The position numbers were made by a program, and so were the translations under genes. From Herbinix sp. (GTDB lineage Bacteria; Bacillota; Clostridia; Lachnospirales; Lachnospiraceae), in assembly GCA_029240245.1 (NCBI GenBank), contig JARBTJ010000010.1, positions 19,765-83,764 of the forward strand: DNA of 64,000 nt, in the 5' to 3' direction. The notes below the pieces were generated by a model. It was not told the origin of the DNA. It saw only the letters and a list, made by a program, of their open reading frames with translations, and did not search any database. Positions 52,194-61,015 of this stretch are shown here, piece by piece. Within the stretch, counting starts at the first letter, position 1. Each line of letters opens with the position of its first letter.

Positions 52194-53978
52194 ATGAAAA
52201 TAGAAAACCGAGAATATAAATTAAGGGATTTCATCAAAATCCCGTATGCTATTTCGCCGGGTATGGCATCCCTGCGCATAGTTGATAAAATCATCTATGC
52301 GTTGATACCAGCGCTACAAATCGTTACGTCTGCACTTTTCATTGATACCGCCATTAGTATTTTTAACGAGCAAGCGGAAAGCAAAAAAATCATTTTTCCG
52401 CTTGTCTGCATTTTATTGTTGATTGCACATCAATATGTAAATTTCGCGCTCATGGGTTTAGTTAAATCAAAGATGGATATAAAATTGACCGAAGCTTTTC
52501 GGACAGCAATTACAGAAAAGCGCGTTATGTTGGAATATCGGCATATTGAAAATAACGAAACTTGGGATATTATCAGCCGAGTGGGTAATGACCCCGTCGA
52601 GAAAATTGGCGGCGGATTTGATATTATTTTGCGTATGGGCGACATGGTAATACGGGTTGGTTCTGTGCTGTTCATATTAATGGCTCAAGTTTGGTGGGTT
52701 GCGTTGGTTGTCCTTTGTTTATCAACTCCGCTGTTTTGGCTTGCCGTAAAAAGCGGGAAAGCGCAATATGATGCTTCAAAGGAAGCTGCCAAACATACCC
52801 GACGGGCGCAATATCTGCAAAGTGTTCTAACCGGGCGGGACAATGTTGAGGAGCGTGCGTTGTTCGGATATTCGGACAATCTAAATAAACGATATAATGA
52901 AAAATATACAGCAGCATATAAAATCAACATGAAAGCACAACGCAAGCGTTATGTAAGAGTTAAGAGCGCCAGTCTAACTACCATTTTACTTTCCATTCTT
53001 ATAGCTGGGGTGTTAATCGCTCCGCTTGGGTCTGGCGAAATAACCGTCGGTATGTTCATGGGGTTTGTGACAGCCACGTTCGGATTAGCGCAGTTAATAT
53101 CATGGGATTTAACATACATCACCAGTGAATTAGCCAATAACCGGGAGTATCTGCGTGATTTATCTTTATTCGCACAGCTTTCCGAAACGTTGGGAGCTTC
53201 GGATGTACCTGCTGTAAAATCAGTTGACCCTCAGTGCATTGAATTTTGCGACGTAACGTTTATGTACCCTGAAACAGAACGGATAATCCTGAATAACCTC
53301 AACCTAAGATTACACGCAAAAAAACATTATGCTTTTGTCGGTGTAAACGGTGCGGGAAAAACAACGCTAACCAAATTACTGACGGGTTTGTATGATAATT
53401 ATACAGGCAATATCCTAATCGACGGAAAAAACCTCCGCGAATTTACGCAGTCCGAATTAAAAGCAATGTTTTCAATTGTATATCAAGATTTTTCAAAATA
53501 TCAAATCCCTTTAACCGAAAGTATTGGTCTTGGAAATATTAACAACGCAACGGAACAAGACATTATCAATGCCCTTGATACCTTATCGCTTACCAAAACG
53601 GTTTCAAAATTACCCGAAGGAATAAAAACACCGCTTGGAAAAATAAAGGGAAATGGAGTTGATCTATCAGGCGGCGAGTGGCAGCGAATAGCTATTGCCC
53701 GTTCCCTGATAAGCAGTGCGACCGTACACATTTTGGACGAACCCACCGCCGCGCTTGACCCCGTTGCCGAAAGTGAAATATATGGGTTGTTCGCAAAAAT
53801 CAGCGAGGGTAAATCAACCATTTTCATAACCCACCGATTGGGCGCAGCACGGCTTGCCGACGAAATTTTCGTTTTCGCTGAAGGTCATATCGCCGAACAG
53901 GGTACGCATGATGAACTGATTGGTAAAAACGGTATTTATGCTGAAATGTTTGAAGCACAGAGGGGGTGGTACTCATGA
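52194..53978 (+). CDS. ABC exporter half-transporter, subunit A
   Basis: ATG 52194 follows GAGGAT. The 594-residue protein has an N-terminal membrane domain with about six helices (about 25-310) and an ATPase domain (about 340-590): Walker A GVNGAGKTTLTKLL, signature LSGGEWQRIAIARSL, Walker B VHILDEPTAALDP and the H-loop ITHRLGAARLADEI. It forms a heterodimer with the next gene product; the two overlap by four bases (ATGA). Substrate could be a peptide, lipid or drug. The coding sequence looks more GC-rich than its neighbours, and an IS110 element lies just upstream, so horizontal gain is plausible. Confidence 0.9.
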   Translation: MKIENREYKLRDFIKIPYAISPGMASLRIVDKIIYALIPALQIVTSALFIDTAISIFNEQAESKKIIFPLVCILLLIAHQYVNFALMGLVKSKMDIKLTEAFRTAITEKRVMLEYRHIENNETWDIISRVGNDPVEKIGGGFDIILRMGDMVIRVGSVLFILMAQVWWVALVVLCLSTPLFWLAVKSGKAQYDASKEAAKHTRRAQYLQSVLTGRDNVEERALFGYSDNLNKRYNEKYTAAYKINMKAQRKRYVRVKSASLTTILLSILIAGVLIAPLGSGEITVGMFMGFVTATFGLAQLISWDLTYITSELANNREYLRDLSLFAQLSETLGASDVPAVKSVDPQCIEFCDVTFMYPETERIILNNLNLRLHAKKHYAFVGVNGAGKTTLTKLLTGLYDNYTGNILIDGKNLREFTQSELKAMFSIVYQDFSKYQIPLTESIGLGNINNATEQDIINALDTLSLTKTVSKLPEGIKTPLGKIKGNGVDLSGGEWQRIAIARSLISSATVHILDEPTAALDPVAESEIYGLFAKISEGKSTIFITHRLGAARLADEIFVFAEGHIAEQGTHDELIGKNGIYAEMFEAQRGWYS

Positions 53979-55750
53979 AAAAAAATAATTTTTTCAAAGC
54001 CTTTGTGCTAATGATTCCAAAATTTGCGCGGGTATCACCTGTACTTTTTGTTGTATTTAATATTGTTTGTTTCCTGCATGGAATTGCCCGCGCCGCTCTT
54101 GTTCCCGCAACGCAGTTTTTTTTGGAACGAGCATCGGATTTTACGATTCAAAAAGTGACACTATCAGATGTTATTATAGGGTTAATTTTGTTAGGATTGG
54201 CTCATATATGCCGCCAATTATTACACGGTGTTCATCATATAATTATGATGATGTATTGGCGAAGAACAGAAGGGGTGCTTTCCCTTGAGATACATAAGAA
54301 ATTAAGCAAGATTTCACCGATACATTTTGAAGATACCCAGACATTGGATGATATGAATAAAGCAATACAAGGTAAAGATGAAGCTGTTTGGTTTACCGGG
54401 AGCACAGTAACGGCAATAAGTTTTTATATCCCGTATTTCACATTTATGGCTGTTTATTTGATGAATATAAAACCAATATTGATTATCTTGCTTGCGCTTG
54501 TTTTTGCGCCAACATTATTGGCTCATATTTTTAGGACGAGGGTTTATGCGAAAGCAGAAGATAAAGCTGCGCCAATTCGCCGTGAATTTGATTATTACGA
54601 GCTTTGCTTAACTGGGCGTGAATATTTTAAGGAAACTCGCATTTTAGGTGCTTTTATTTATTTCAAAAAACTATATACCGATTCTTTGGCTTGGCTAAAT
54701 AAACTGGACTTTCGTGCTTCCGCAAAAGCAAGTATCATAGAATTATGCGTGAAATTGTTATCGCTTTTCGGTTATATCGGCATCTTACTGCTACTATTCG
54801 ATTTACTGATGAAAGGTGAAATAAGCGTCGGGGCTTTCGCGGCGATTTTTACTTCTCTGGAAATGGTGTTTTCATTAATGAGGGAAATGATTGTCGATAA
54901 TTTGGGCGAATCGGCAAAAAATCTAAGTAGAGTGCAGAATTATCTCCGTTTCTTGCAAATGCCGGAACGTGAAGGCGTAGATACAGAAATACCCATAGAT
55001 GTTGATATAAAATTAGCGGGTGTGTCCTTTTCATATCCGGGAGCAAAACGAAAAGCAATTGACGATATAACGCTGATATTAAAGAACGGGGAAACAATTG
55101 CAGTCGTGGGTGAAAATGGTTCAGGTAAAACCACTTTAGTGCGCCTAATCACAGGATTATATTTACCGAACGAGGGTGATGTATTTTATGGCGATATAAA
55201 TACAAAAACAGCGTCTACCCTTTCGATATTCAAAAGAATATCGGCTGTATTCCAAAAGTACCAACGGTATCAAATGATTTTACGGGAAAACATCGGTATC
55301 AGTGATGTAAACGAAATAAAAAATGATAACGAACTTGACAGAATATGTGTTCAAGCAGGAATCGACAAAGCAGACAACAGTTTTAACAATGGTTACGACA
55401 CCATGCTATCACGGGAGTTTGACGGGATCGACTTATCTGGAGGTCAATGGCAGCGCGTGGCAATCGCCCGGAGCTTTTTCCGTACTCATGAATTTATCGT
55501 GCTTGACGAACCCACAGCGGCTATTGACCCGATAGAAGAAACGAAGTTATATAACCGTTTCGCGGAAATTTCAAAAGATAGGACTGCGATAATAGTCACC
55601 CATCGGCTCGGTTCGGTGAAGCTGGCTGACAGAATATTGGTAATGAAGCAAGGTAAACTAATCGAGCAAGGAACACATACGGATTTGATGGCTCTAAACG
55701 GCGAATATACCCGGTTGTACAAGTCACAAGAACAATGGTATAAAACTTAA
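53975..55750 (+). CDS. ABC exporter half-transporter, subunit B
   Basis: The start is ATG 53975 inside the stop of subunit A. The 591-residue protein has six predicted membrane helices (about 20-310) and an ATPase domain (about 340-585): Walker A GENGSGKTTLVRLI, signature LSGGQWQRVAIARSFF, Walker B FIVLDEPTAAIDP and H-loop VTHRLGSVKLADRI. Both subunits keep the catalytic Glu after Walker B, so both sites may hydrolyse ATP. There is no peptidase domain and no precursor peptide gene next to it. Nothing in the sequence fixes the substrate. Confidence 0.9.
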   Translation: MKKNNFFKAFVLMIPKFARVSPVLFVVFNIVCFLHGIARAALVPATQFFLERASDFTIQKVTLSDVIIGLILLGLAHICRQLLHGVHHIIMMMYWRRTEGVLSLEIHKKLSKISPIHFEDTQTLDDMNKAIQGKDEAVWFTGSTVTAISFYIPYFTFMAVYLMNIKPILIILLALVFAPTLLAHIFRTRVYAKAEDKAAPIRREFDYYELCLTGREYFKETRILGAFIYFKKLYTDSLAWLNKLDFRASAKASIIELCVKLLSLFGYIGILLLLFDLLMKGEISVGAFAAIFTSLEMVFSLMREMIVDNLGESAKNLSRVQNYLRFLQMPEREGVDTEIPIDVDIKLAGVSFSYPGAKRKAIDDITLILKNGETIAVVGENGSGKTTLVRLITGLYLPNEGDVFYGDINTKTASTLSIFKRISAVFQKYQRYQMILRENIGISDVNEIKNDNELDRICVQAGIDKADNSFNNGYDTMLSREFDGIDLSGGQWQRVAIARSFFRTHEFIVLDEPTAAIDPIEETKLYNRFAEISKDRTAIIVTHRLGSVKLADRILVMKQGKLIEQGTHTDLMALNGEYTRLYKSQEQWYKT

Positions 55751-56078
55751 ATATAAAAAGACAACTTACGATTTTATATTTTTATTTACATTCCGTAGTT
55801 CTGTCTATTATAAGCATTATCTTCAGTAAACTTCATACATAATATTTCACGATTGCGATGTAAACGAACTTCCCATTGGTATTTATTATATAGACATATT
55901 GATAAATACTATACATGAAATAAAAATTATTAGAAAATGCCTGCATTCATAAGAACTTAATAGTATTCCTTTGGCGTAGGTCAAAAACTGGTATTACTTC
56001 AGGAGTTATGGGATTTTGAACTGGATGGTTATCTTATTTATATCTTGCTTAATAAGAATTTAATAGGAGGTGGCACTA
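55751..56078. other. Gene-free stretch after the ABC exporter
   Basis: About 330 AT-rich bases with no gene. At 55867-55880 there is AACTTCCCATTGGT, a 14-bp word also present at 59643-59656 upstream of another gene. Confidence 0.45.
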
Positions 56079-56425
56079 TTGCCAAGCTTTTGGGGATATA
56101 TTAGAAACACTAATTATGCTATTGGTTGTACCGGACAGACCGTATGTGTATAAGACAATGGCGGTATACTTGTTTTTTAACAGGTTTAATGCGAGGGGGT
56201 ATTGGCGTATATAATTATGGATTCATTGCTGAACTCAATGATAATAAATTATCTAATATAAGAAAATTGTTGGATAAAGAATATGAGTTTATTACAGGAT
56301 TTAAACATCTAGAATTGAAGGGGTATACTGTGAAAGCAAAAGAATCGTCTGGAGTAAAATATAGAGGTTGTGATTTATCGGACATTGAATCAACAAAGGT
56401 TCATTTGACTGATTACATCAACTAA
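56079..56425 (+). pseudogene. Internally deleted, frameshifted conserved clostridial protein
   Basis: After GGAGG a TTG-started frame reads SFWGYIRNTNYAIGCTGQTV and then hits TAA; a second frame (from 56126) continues with LMRGGIGVYNYGFIAELND, FITGFKHLELKGYTVKAKE and SGVKYRGCDLSDIES. The first part resembles the N-terminus and the second the C-terminus of a longer protein with WD-like repeats known in clostridia; the middle is lost. A non-functional remnant is most likely. Confidence 0.6.
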
Positions 56426-56599
56426 CTATATTATGCAACATATTGTGAATCTCTTCAAATTCCATATTGTTGAGAGGTTGCGAACTTCCCAGTATTAGTG
56501 CATGGGAACATATAAATGATAAGGCTTCACGGTCGGTAGCAAAAGTGAATATTCAGTTATTTACATTGTATTGAAAAAATTAATAATAGAGGCGAATGG

Positions 56600-57277
56600 A
56601 TGTATAAAGATAAATTAGTAGAAGGTATTAAAATTAAGGTCATTGGAGATAGTATTGCAGCTGGTGGAGGTAGTTCCATGAGTTATAGGACAGAAGAACT
56701 GATATTTGAAGATGATGGAACAAAATATTTCAAAAAGGTGGCACCGAACAGCTGGTGGGGATTGTTGGAAAAATACTTACGAGATAATTATAACGCATCC
56801 ACTATCGAGAATAAAGGATGTGGAGGTGCTTTTTCATCTCAGATAAATAAGCATCTTGATACACTAATATCAAGCGAAGATAACATGGTATTTATATTAA
56901 TGGGGTTGAATGACCGTAAACTGACAAATGGTATGGAAGAATTAAAGATAAATTGTGAATGTGTTATTGACAAATTGGTTAATAAAGGGAAAATAGTAGT
57001 TATATTAACTCCAACACCATCAGTACATAGCAATGAGTATTACCCGAATAGAATATATCATACCGATAATGTTGTTAGTATTTTACGTGGTGTGGCAGAT
57101 AATAGAGAAATTCTATTAATTGATAATTACCAGTTTGTTATGGAATATCTTAAAAAGAATCGATTAAAAATTGATAATATAATTTATGGTGAGGGATGTG
57201 GGAATGATGGCTTGCATCCATCAGATCATGTTCAGAAATTGATATTCCAAAATCTAATTCAAACCTTGCAAATCTAA
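56600..57277 (+). CDS. SGNH/GDSL-family hydrolase
   Basis: The 225-residue protein has the four SGNH blocks: IKVIGDSIAAGGG (catalytic Ser at about 18), NKGCGGAFSSQ, ILMGLNDRKL and GNDGLHPSDHVQK (Asp and His). It has no signal peptide, so it probably acts inside the cell, as an esterase or deacetylase on a sugar or lipid substrate. The length fits compact SGNH enzymes. It stands alone between two pseudogenes. Confidence 0.85.
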   Translation: MYKDKLVEGIKIKVIGDSIAAGGGSSMSYRTEELIFEDDGTKYFKKVAPNSWWGLLEKYLRDNYNASTIENKGCGGAFSSQINKHLDTLISSEDNMVFILMGLNDRKLTNGMEELKINCECVIDKLVNKGKIVVILTPTPSVHSNEYYPNRIYHTDNVVSILRGVADNREILLIDNYQFVMEYLKKNRLKIDNIIYGEGCGNDGLHPSDHVQKLIFQNLIQTLQI

Positions 57278-57394
57278 TGATAAATTCCATATTTATCAGA
57301 TTAAAAATGAGGAAAATTGCAATTGAGTAAATTTGCTCTTGTTATCGATTGGTAAGTAAAACCGACAAGCTTCAGAAAGAATGGAGTATTTATA

Positions 57395-57633
57395 ATGTTA
57401 AAGAAAGAAATAATTAATAACTTAAAGGAAAATATAGAAAAGTATCTTAATGGTTATGGTAGTAAGATTAGGAGTGGAATATCACATTCTGGTGGGCTAC
57501 CTGGCTTTGTTTCTACTAACAAAATTTACCAGAAGATAATGTTGAGGTTATTATTTTAAGCAATATGACCAACAGTAGTAAAGATGAAATCTCCTTAAAA
57601 CTAAGAGAAATAATATTCGATGTTATCCAATAG
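57395..57633 (+). pseudogene. Remnant of a beta-lactamase-class-C-type serine hydrolase
   Basis: The frame starts MLKKEIINNLKENIEKY, continues YGSKIRSGISHSGGLPGFVS and shifts after TNKIY. Inserting one base at about 57530 restores PEDNVEVIILSNMTNSS and KLREIIFDVIQ up to a stop at 57631-57633. The SHSGGLPGF and VIILSN motifs are those of the C-terminal part of penicillin-binding-protein-like serine hydrolases. The catalytic SxxK and YxN regions are absent, so this is a truncated and frameshifted remnant. Confidence 0.65.
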
Positions 57634-57824
57634 GCTAGCGAAATAATGCGATGATGTATAGTATGAAAGTCATACAATAATAACGTAAAGAAAGCTGATT
57701 CGCTGTTTTTATTAACTTGTACATCCAATTTTATTTAAAACTATTTGAATATAGATTAAAGAGATAAATACGAATATGTCAATTTACAAGAAAGATTAAT
57801 ATACATTAGGTGAGGTGAACGCAT

Positions 57825-58301
57825 ATGTTTTTATATCATTATTATGATAAAAAGATTGGTCCGTTTATGAATTTATCAGAGCTATCAACTGATGAGGCAA
57901 ATGCTGTCATTAGTGAAATAAAAAAAGAAAAACCGAACGTACAATGCGCTCAACGGGATTCAGAATATATGTTTAGAAGACATATGTACGAGGATATAAT
58001 AAGAAAAGAATTTGTTAAAAAAGGTGGAATTATCAAAAGAAATATTCCACACTATATGGTAGTTGAACATAGTCCGTGGTTAAACACATGGTTTGAAAAT
58101 ACAGCGTATATTCGGATATCCATCAAAGAATTTGACTTAAAGACCGTTTCATTTACATATGGTGATTCACATCCAACATTTAGTCCGTGGCCAAGAGATG
58201 ATGATTGGAAAGAATATCGCAGAAAGCTTTACACTTACGATGAAATATTGGAAGTTATAAAAAAGTATGGCTTGCCGCAAAATTGGGTGATGTTACAATA
58301 G
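57825..58301 (+). CDS. Conserved hypothetical protein (158 aa)
   Basis: The product begins MFLYHYYDKKIGPFMNLSEL and contains HYMVVEHSPWLNTWFE, FTYGDSHPTFSP and YTYDEILEVIKKYGLPQNW. The combination is known to me from uncharacterised Firmicutes proteins, but no function is established. It is soluble, without signal peptide or membrane segment. ATG follows GTGAGGTG. The C-terminus may be slightly shorter than in relatives. Neighbours give no functional clue. Confidence 0.75.
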   Translation: MFLYHYYDKKIGPFMNLSELSTDEANAVISEIKKEKPNVQCAQRDSEYMFRRHMYEDIIRKEFVKKGGIIKRNIPHYMVVEHSPWLNTWFENTAYIRISIKEFDLKTVSFTYGDSHPTFSPWPRDDDWKEYRRKLYTYDEILEVIKKYGLPQNWVMLQ

Positions 58302-58470
58302 ATAAATATCGTGTATTATGAGCCAAATACAAAGCTGACAAATTGCGAGAGCGGGTTTCCCATGATATTTATTAGGTAAACGGATAATTTAAATGGGATA
58401 GAGCGATGTTCGCTACTGTTTAAAAGTGTTACTTGAAGAATATTTATATTCTCGGAGAGGTGGTCTTCAT

Positions 58471-59481
58471 ATGTATTCAAAAGAAAATGTTATATTTTTT
58501 GCCCAAAAATATACATCTGAAATTATTTCTGCAGAATTATTGGGTGTATCACATAATGAAGTATATAAGATCAATTGCGATAATCCATTTATTTTACGAA
58601 TAACATCTGCAAATCACCGAAGTAAGGATGAAATCATAGGTGAAATTGATTTTTTAATGTTTTTAGGTAATAACGGGGTTAATGTGGCAATTACTATACC
58701 GACACTTTCAAATGATATGATTACAGAGCAAGATTTTGAAAACGGAAAAGCATTCGCTGTTGCTTTTACCATAGCTGACGGAATGCAATGGGAGGAGCAG
58801 GAGCGTGTTGATCGTAATTATATTGAATATATCGGACGGGAATTAGGCCGTATCCACAGATGCTCACAAAAATATATAATTAATAATGGAAATCCCCGCA
58901 GGCAGTATGATAAAAATCAACATTTGATAAAAGCATATGATACTTTCGAGAATTATAATTCGGATTTATACAAGGCATATAAACAACTTATGGAAAAATT
59001 ACGGCAATTACCCAAAAATAAGGAGTATTTTGGACTTACCCACGGAGATTTTATGTTCTCTAATTATACTTTAACAAAAGATAAAAAAGTTATTGTATAT
59101 GATTTTGATGAGTGTGAATATTCATGGTTTATCAGTGATATTGCAACGTTTTTATATTTTCACTTCATAAGTGCTGAACCGTCAAAAACAGCAATAAAAA
59201 TAGATGGGGCAGAAGAAGTAATTGTTAATTTTATGTTGGGGTACTTGACTGAAAATAGCTTGCCTATTGAAGGATTGAATCAACTGGATATATTCTTTAA
59301 ACTTCGTGAAGCCGTTTTATTATCTTCAATTTTAGAACATGAAAAATCCTTCGGCAGGTGGGGTGAGCTGTTAATTCCTGTGGCATTGAATAGGCTTATA
59401 ACCAACAAGCTGTTTGTTGATATTGATGTAAATTTGATCATTAAAAGGATAGAATGCAGATTATCCAACCTGTCCGAATAA
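58471..59481 (+). CDS. Aminoglycoside phosphotransferase-like kinase
   Basis: The start is ATG 58471, supported by GGAGAGGTGG. The 336-residue protein has a weak N-lobe and the clear catalytic segments LTHGDFMFSNYTL (catalytic Asp and Asn, about 203-215) and IVYDFDECEYSWFISDIA (metal-binding Asp, about 222-240), as in the APH/choline kinase and HSK2-like group. It may phosphorylate an antibiotic, an amino alcohol or a homoserine-like metabolite; the substrate is open. It lies in the accessory region with other singletons. Confidence 0.8.
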   Translation: MYSKENVIFFAQKYTSEIISAELLGVSHNEVYKINCDNPFILRITSANHRSKDEIIGEIDFLMFLGNNGVNVAITIPTLSNDMITEQDFENGKAFAVAFTIADGMQWEEQERVDRNYIEYIGRELGRIHRCSQKYIINNGNPRRQYDKNQHLIKAYDTFENYNSDLYKAYKQLMEKLRQLPKNKEYFGLTHGDFMFSNYTLTKDKKVIVYDFDECEYSWFISDIATFLYFHFISAEPSKTAIKIDGAEEVIVNFMLGYLTENSLPIEGLNQLDIFFKLREAVLLSSILEHEKSFGRWGELLIPVALNRLITNKLFVDIDVNLIIKRIECRLSNLSE

Positions 59482-59713
59482 GCAAACTCTAATCTTTGGG
59501 TTGATTGACAAATTAGGCGTAAATTGATGTTTGTTTTATTAGCTATCCAACGTTCACCTTCAGTTACTAGGAAATATTTAACAGATAAAAAGATTATGAG
59601 TATAGCTTGAAGTTGACAAACAATAATTTACTTGAATTCACCAACTTCCCATTGGTTTATATTTATTAACAGTTATTATAAACACTCAAACGTATACTGA
59701 GAGGAGAAAGAGA

Positions 59714-60346
59714 ATGAAGGAGTTTAATATCGGCTCAATCGTGCCATTTGGCGGTTATCATTGGCACATTCTTGATATACAAGGCAATGCGGCCTTGATT
59801 ATAACTGAATATATGATCGAACAACACCCTTATAATAATTGCGCTGGCGAAGTGACATGGGCTGACTGCTCACTAAGAAAATATCTTAACGGTGAGTTTT
59901 ATAACAAATTCACCGCGTCCGAACAGTCAAGGATCATTCCGGTATTGAATAAAAACCACGACAATCAGTGGTACGGTTCAAGAGGCGGAGAAGATACTCA
60001 GGATTACATATTTCTTCTAAGCATTGATGAAGTAGTGTGCAAATATTTTGGGGACAGCAGTAAAAACCTTGAAAACCGTAGCACCAAACAACGATACTGG
60101 TTTCAAAGGAAAGACAAAAACAACCACAAACGCAGATCGACATTCGATGGGTATGTATGGTGGTGGTGGCTTCGGTCGCCGGGGCGTGACAATAGAAGAG
60201 CCGTATATATCCACGGCGACGGCAATATAGGCATTCAGGGAAACGGCACCTTCCGCTACAGCAGCAACATAATTCACCCTTCAACAGGCGATAACAGCGG
60301 CGGAGTACGACCCGCGCTGTGGTTGAGCATAAGCGCGTTCAAATGA
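59714..60346 (+). CDS. DUF6273 domain protein
   Basis: The 210-residue protein has an N-terminal DUF6273 part (NIGSIVPFGGYHWHILDI, WADCSLRKYLNGEFYNKF, IFLLSIDEV) and a C-terminal WWWWLRSPG ... GGVRPALWLSI block. The region between these last motifs (about residues 155-195) is rich in Gly, Asn, Asp and Tyr. The fold is thought to resemble C-type lectin or FGE-like domains. There is no signal peptide. The 3' third looks more GC-rich than the rest. ATG follows GAGAGGAGA. The small gene at 60360 follows closely. Confidence 0.8.
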   Translation: MKEFNIGSIVPFGGYHWHILDIQGNAALIITEYMIEQHPYNNCAGEVTWADCSLRKYLNGEFYNKFTASEQSRIIPVLNKNHDNQWYGSRGGEDTQDYIFLLSIDEVVCKYFGDSSKNLENRSTKQRYWFQRKDKNNHKRRSTFDGYVWWWWLRSPGRDNRRAVYIHGDGNIGIQGNGTFRYSSNIIHPSTGDNSGGVRPALWLSISAFK

Positions 60347-60359
60347 ATTGGTGGAAAAA

Positions 60360-60488
60360 ATGAATTATTATGAGCAATATATCTCCGATGTTTGGGTGAT
60401 ACCACAAAATCATGGTATTGATAAATCAGAAAAATTGAAGATACTAAAGGCAGAATGTGAAACAGCATTAGAAGAACGAGAGAATTAA
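60360..60488 (+). CDS. Small hypothetical protein (42 aa)
   Basis: ATG at 60360 lies five bases after GGTGG and 14 bases after the DUF6273 stop. The frame reads MNYYEQYISDVWVIPQNHG and continues as a charged helix (KLKILKAECETALEERE) to TAA. The good spacing and helical composition support a real gene, probably co-transcribed with the DUF6273 gene. The function is unknown. Confidence 0.55.
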   Translation: MNYYEQYISDVWVIPQNHGIDKSEKLKILKAECETALEEREN

Positions 60489-60642
60489 TTTAAAAAATAA
60501 ATAGAAAAATAGTTGATATGCTAATCGGTGTTCCTATAGGTGTATTAATTGCTAGTATAATTTATACAGATTAATGAAGCTGTTCCGTTGATAATTGGGG
60601 CACTGGTTCTAATTGGATTAACAGTCTCCAATACTTATGGTA

Positions 60643-60706
60643 TATCCGCTTAAATAAAATAGGTGCTACGCTGAAAGGCGTAGCACCTATTTTATTTAAG
60701 CGGATA
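60643..60706. terminator. 29-bp perfect palindrome: tRNA-Gly terminator that includes the tRNA 3' end
   Basis: Arms 60643-60671 and 60678-60706 are perfectly complementary over 29 bp with a 6-base loop; the stem includes AGGTGCTACGC / GCGTAGCACCT flanked by A/T tracts. The right arm contains the last eight bases of the tRNA-Gly gene (60699-60706), so the tRNA acceptor strand is repeated in inverted form beyond the terminator. Confidence 0.9.
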
Positions 60707-60769
60707 ACGGGAATCGAACCCGCATCTCAAGCTTGGGAAGCTCGCATTCTGCCATTGAACCATATCCGC
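60699..60769 (-). tRNA. tRNA-Gly, anticodon CCC
   Basis: Reverse strand, 71 nt. Acceptor stem GCGGATA / TATCCGC, D arm GTTC/GAAT, anticodon stem CGAGC/GCTTG with loop TTCCCAA (anticodon CCC), T arm GCGGG-TTCGATT-CCCGT, discriminator T. CCA is not encoded. All arms pair with only G-T wobbles. Confidence 0.95.
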
Positions 60770-61015
60770 ATATTTCTATTTTAGTACATTCATCAAAAAA
60801 GTCAATAAGAAGTATGAAACTACGTTTAAAAAAATAATAAATGGAAATATTAATTATATGAGATTTGTGGCAAATGCCTTTTCCATTGTTGGCAATACAT
60901 ATGAGCAAAGGCAGGTAGCAAAATCTAGTTTTGTAGATAAAATTATTAATACCCTTTTATTAACAGAGGTATAAATTAGTTTTTATCTGAGAAGAATATT
61001 GATGAGGTGATAAGA

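Noticed and set aside
53975..55750. Lantibiotic or bacteriocin export locus
   Set aside because: The ABC pair lacks a peptidase domain, and no precursor peptide or modification enzyme is visible next to it; both flanks were checked for small genes.
59714..60346. Diversity-generating retroelement target
   Set aside because: No reverse transcriptase and no template repeat in the window; the variable-looking block alone is not enough.
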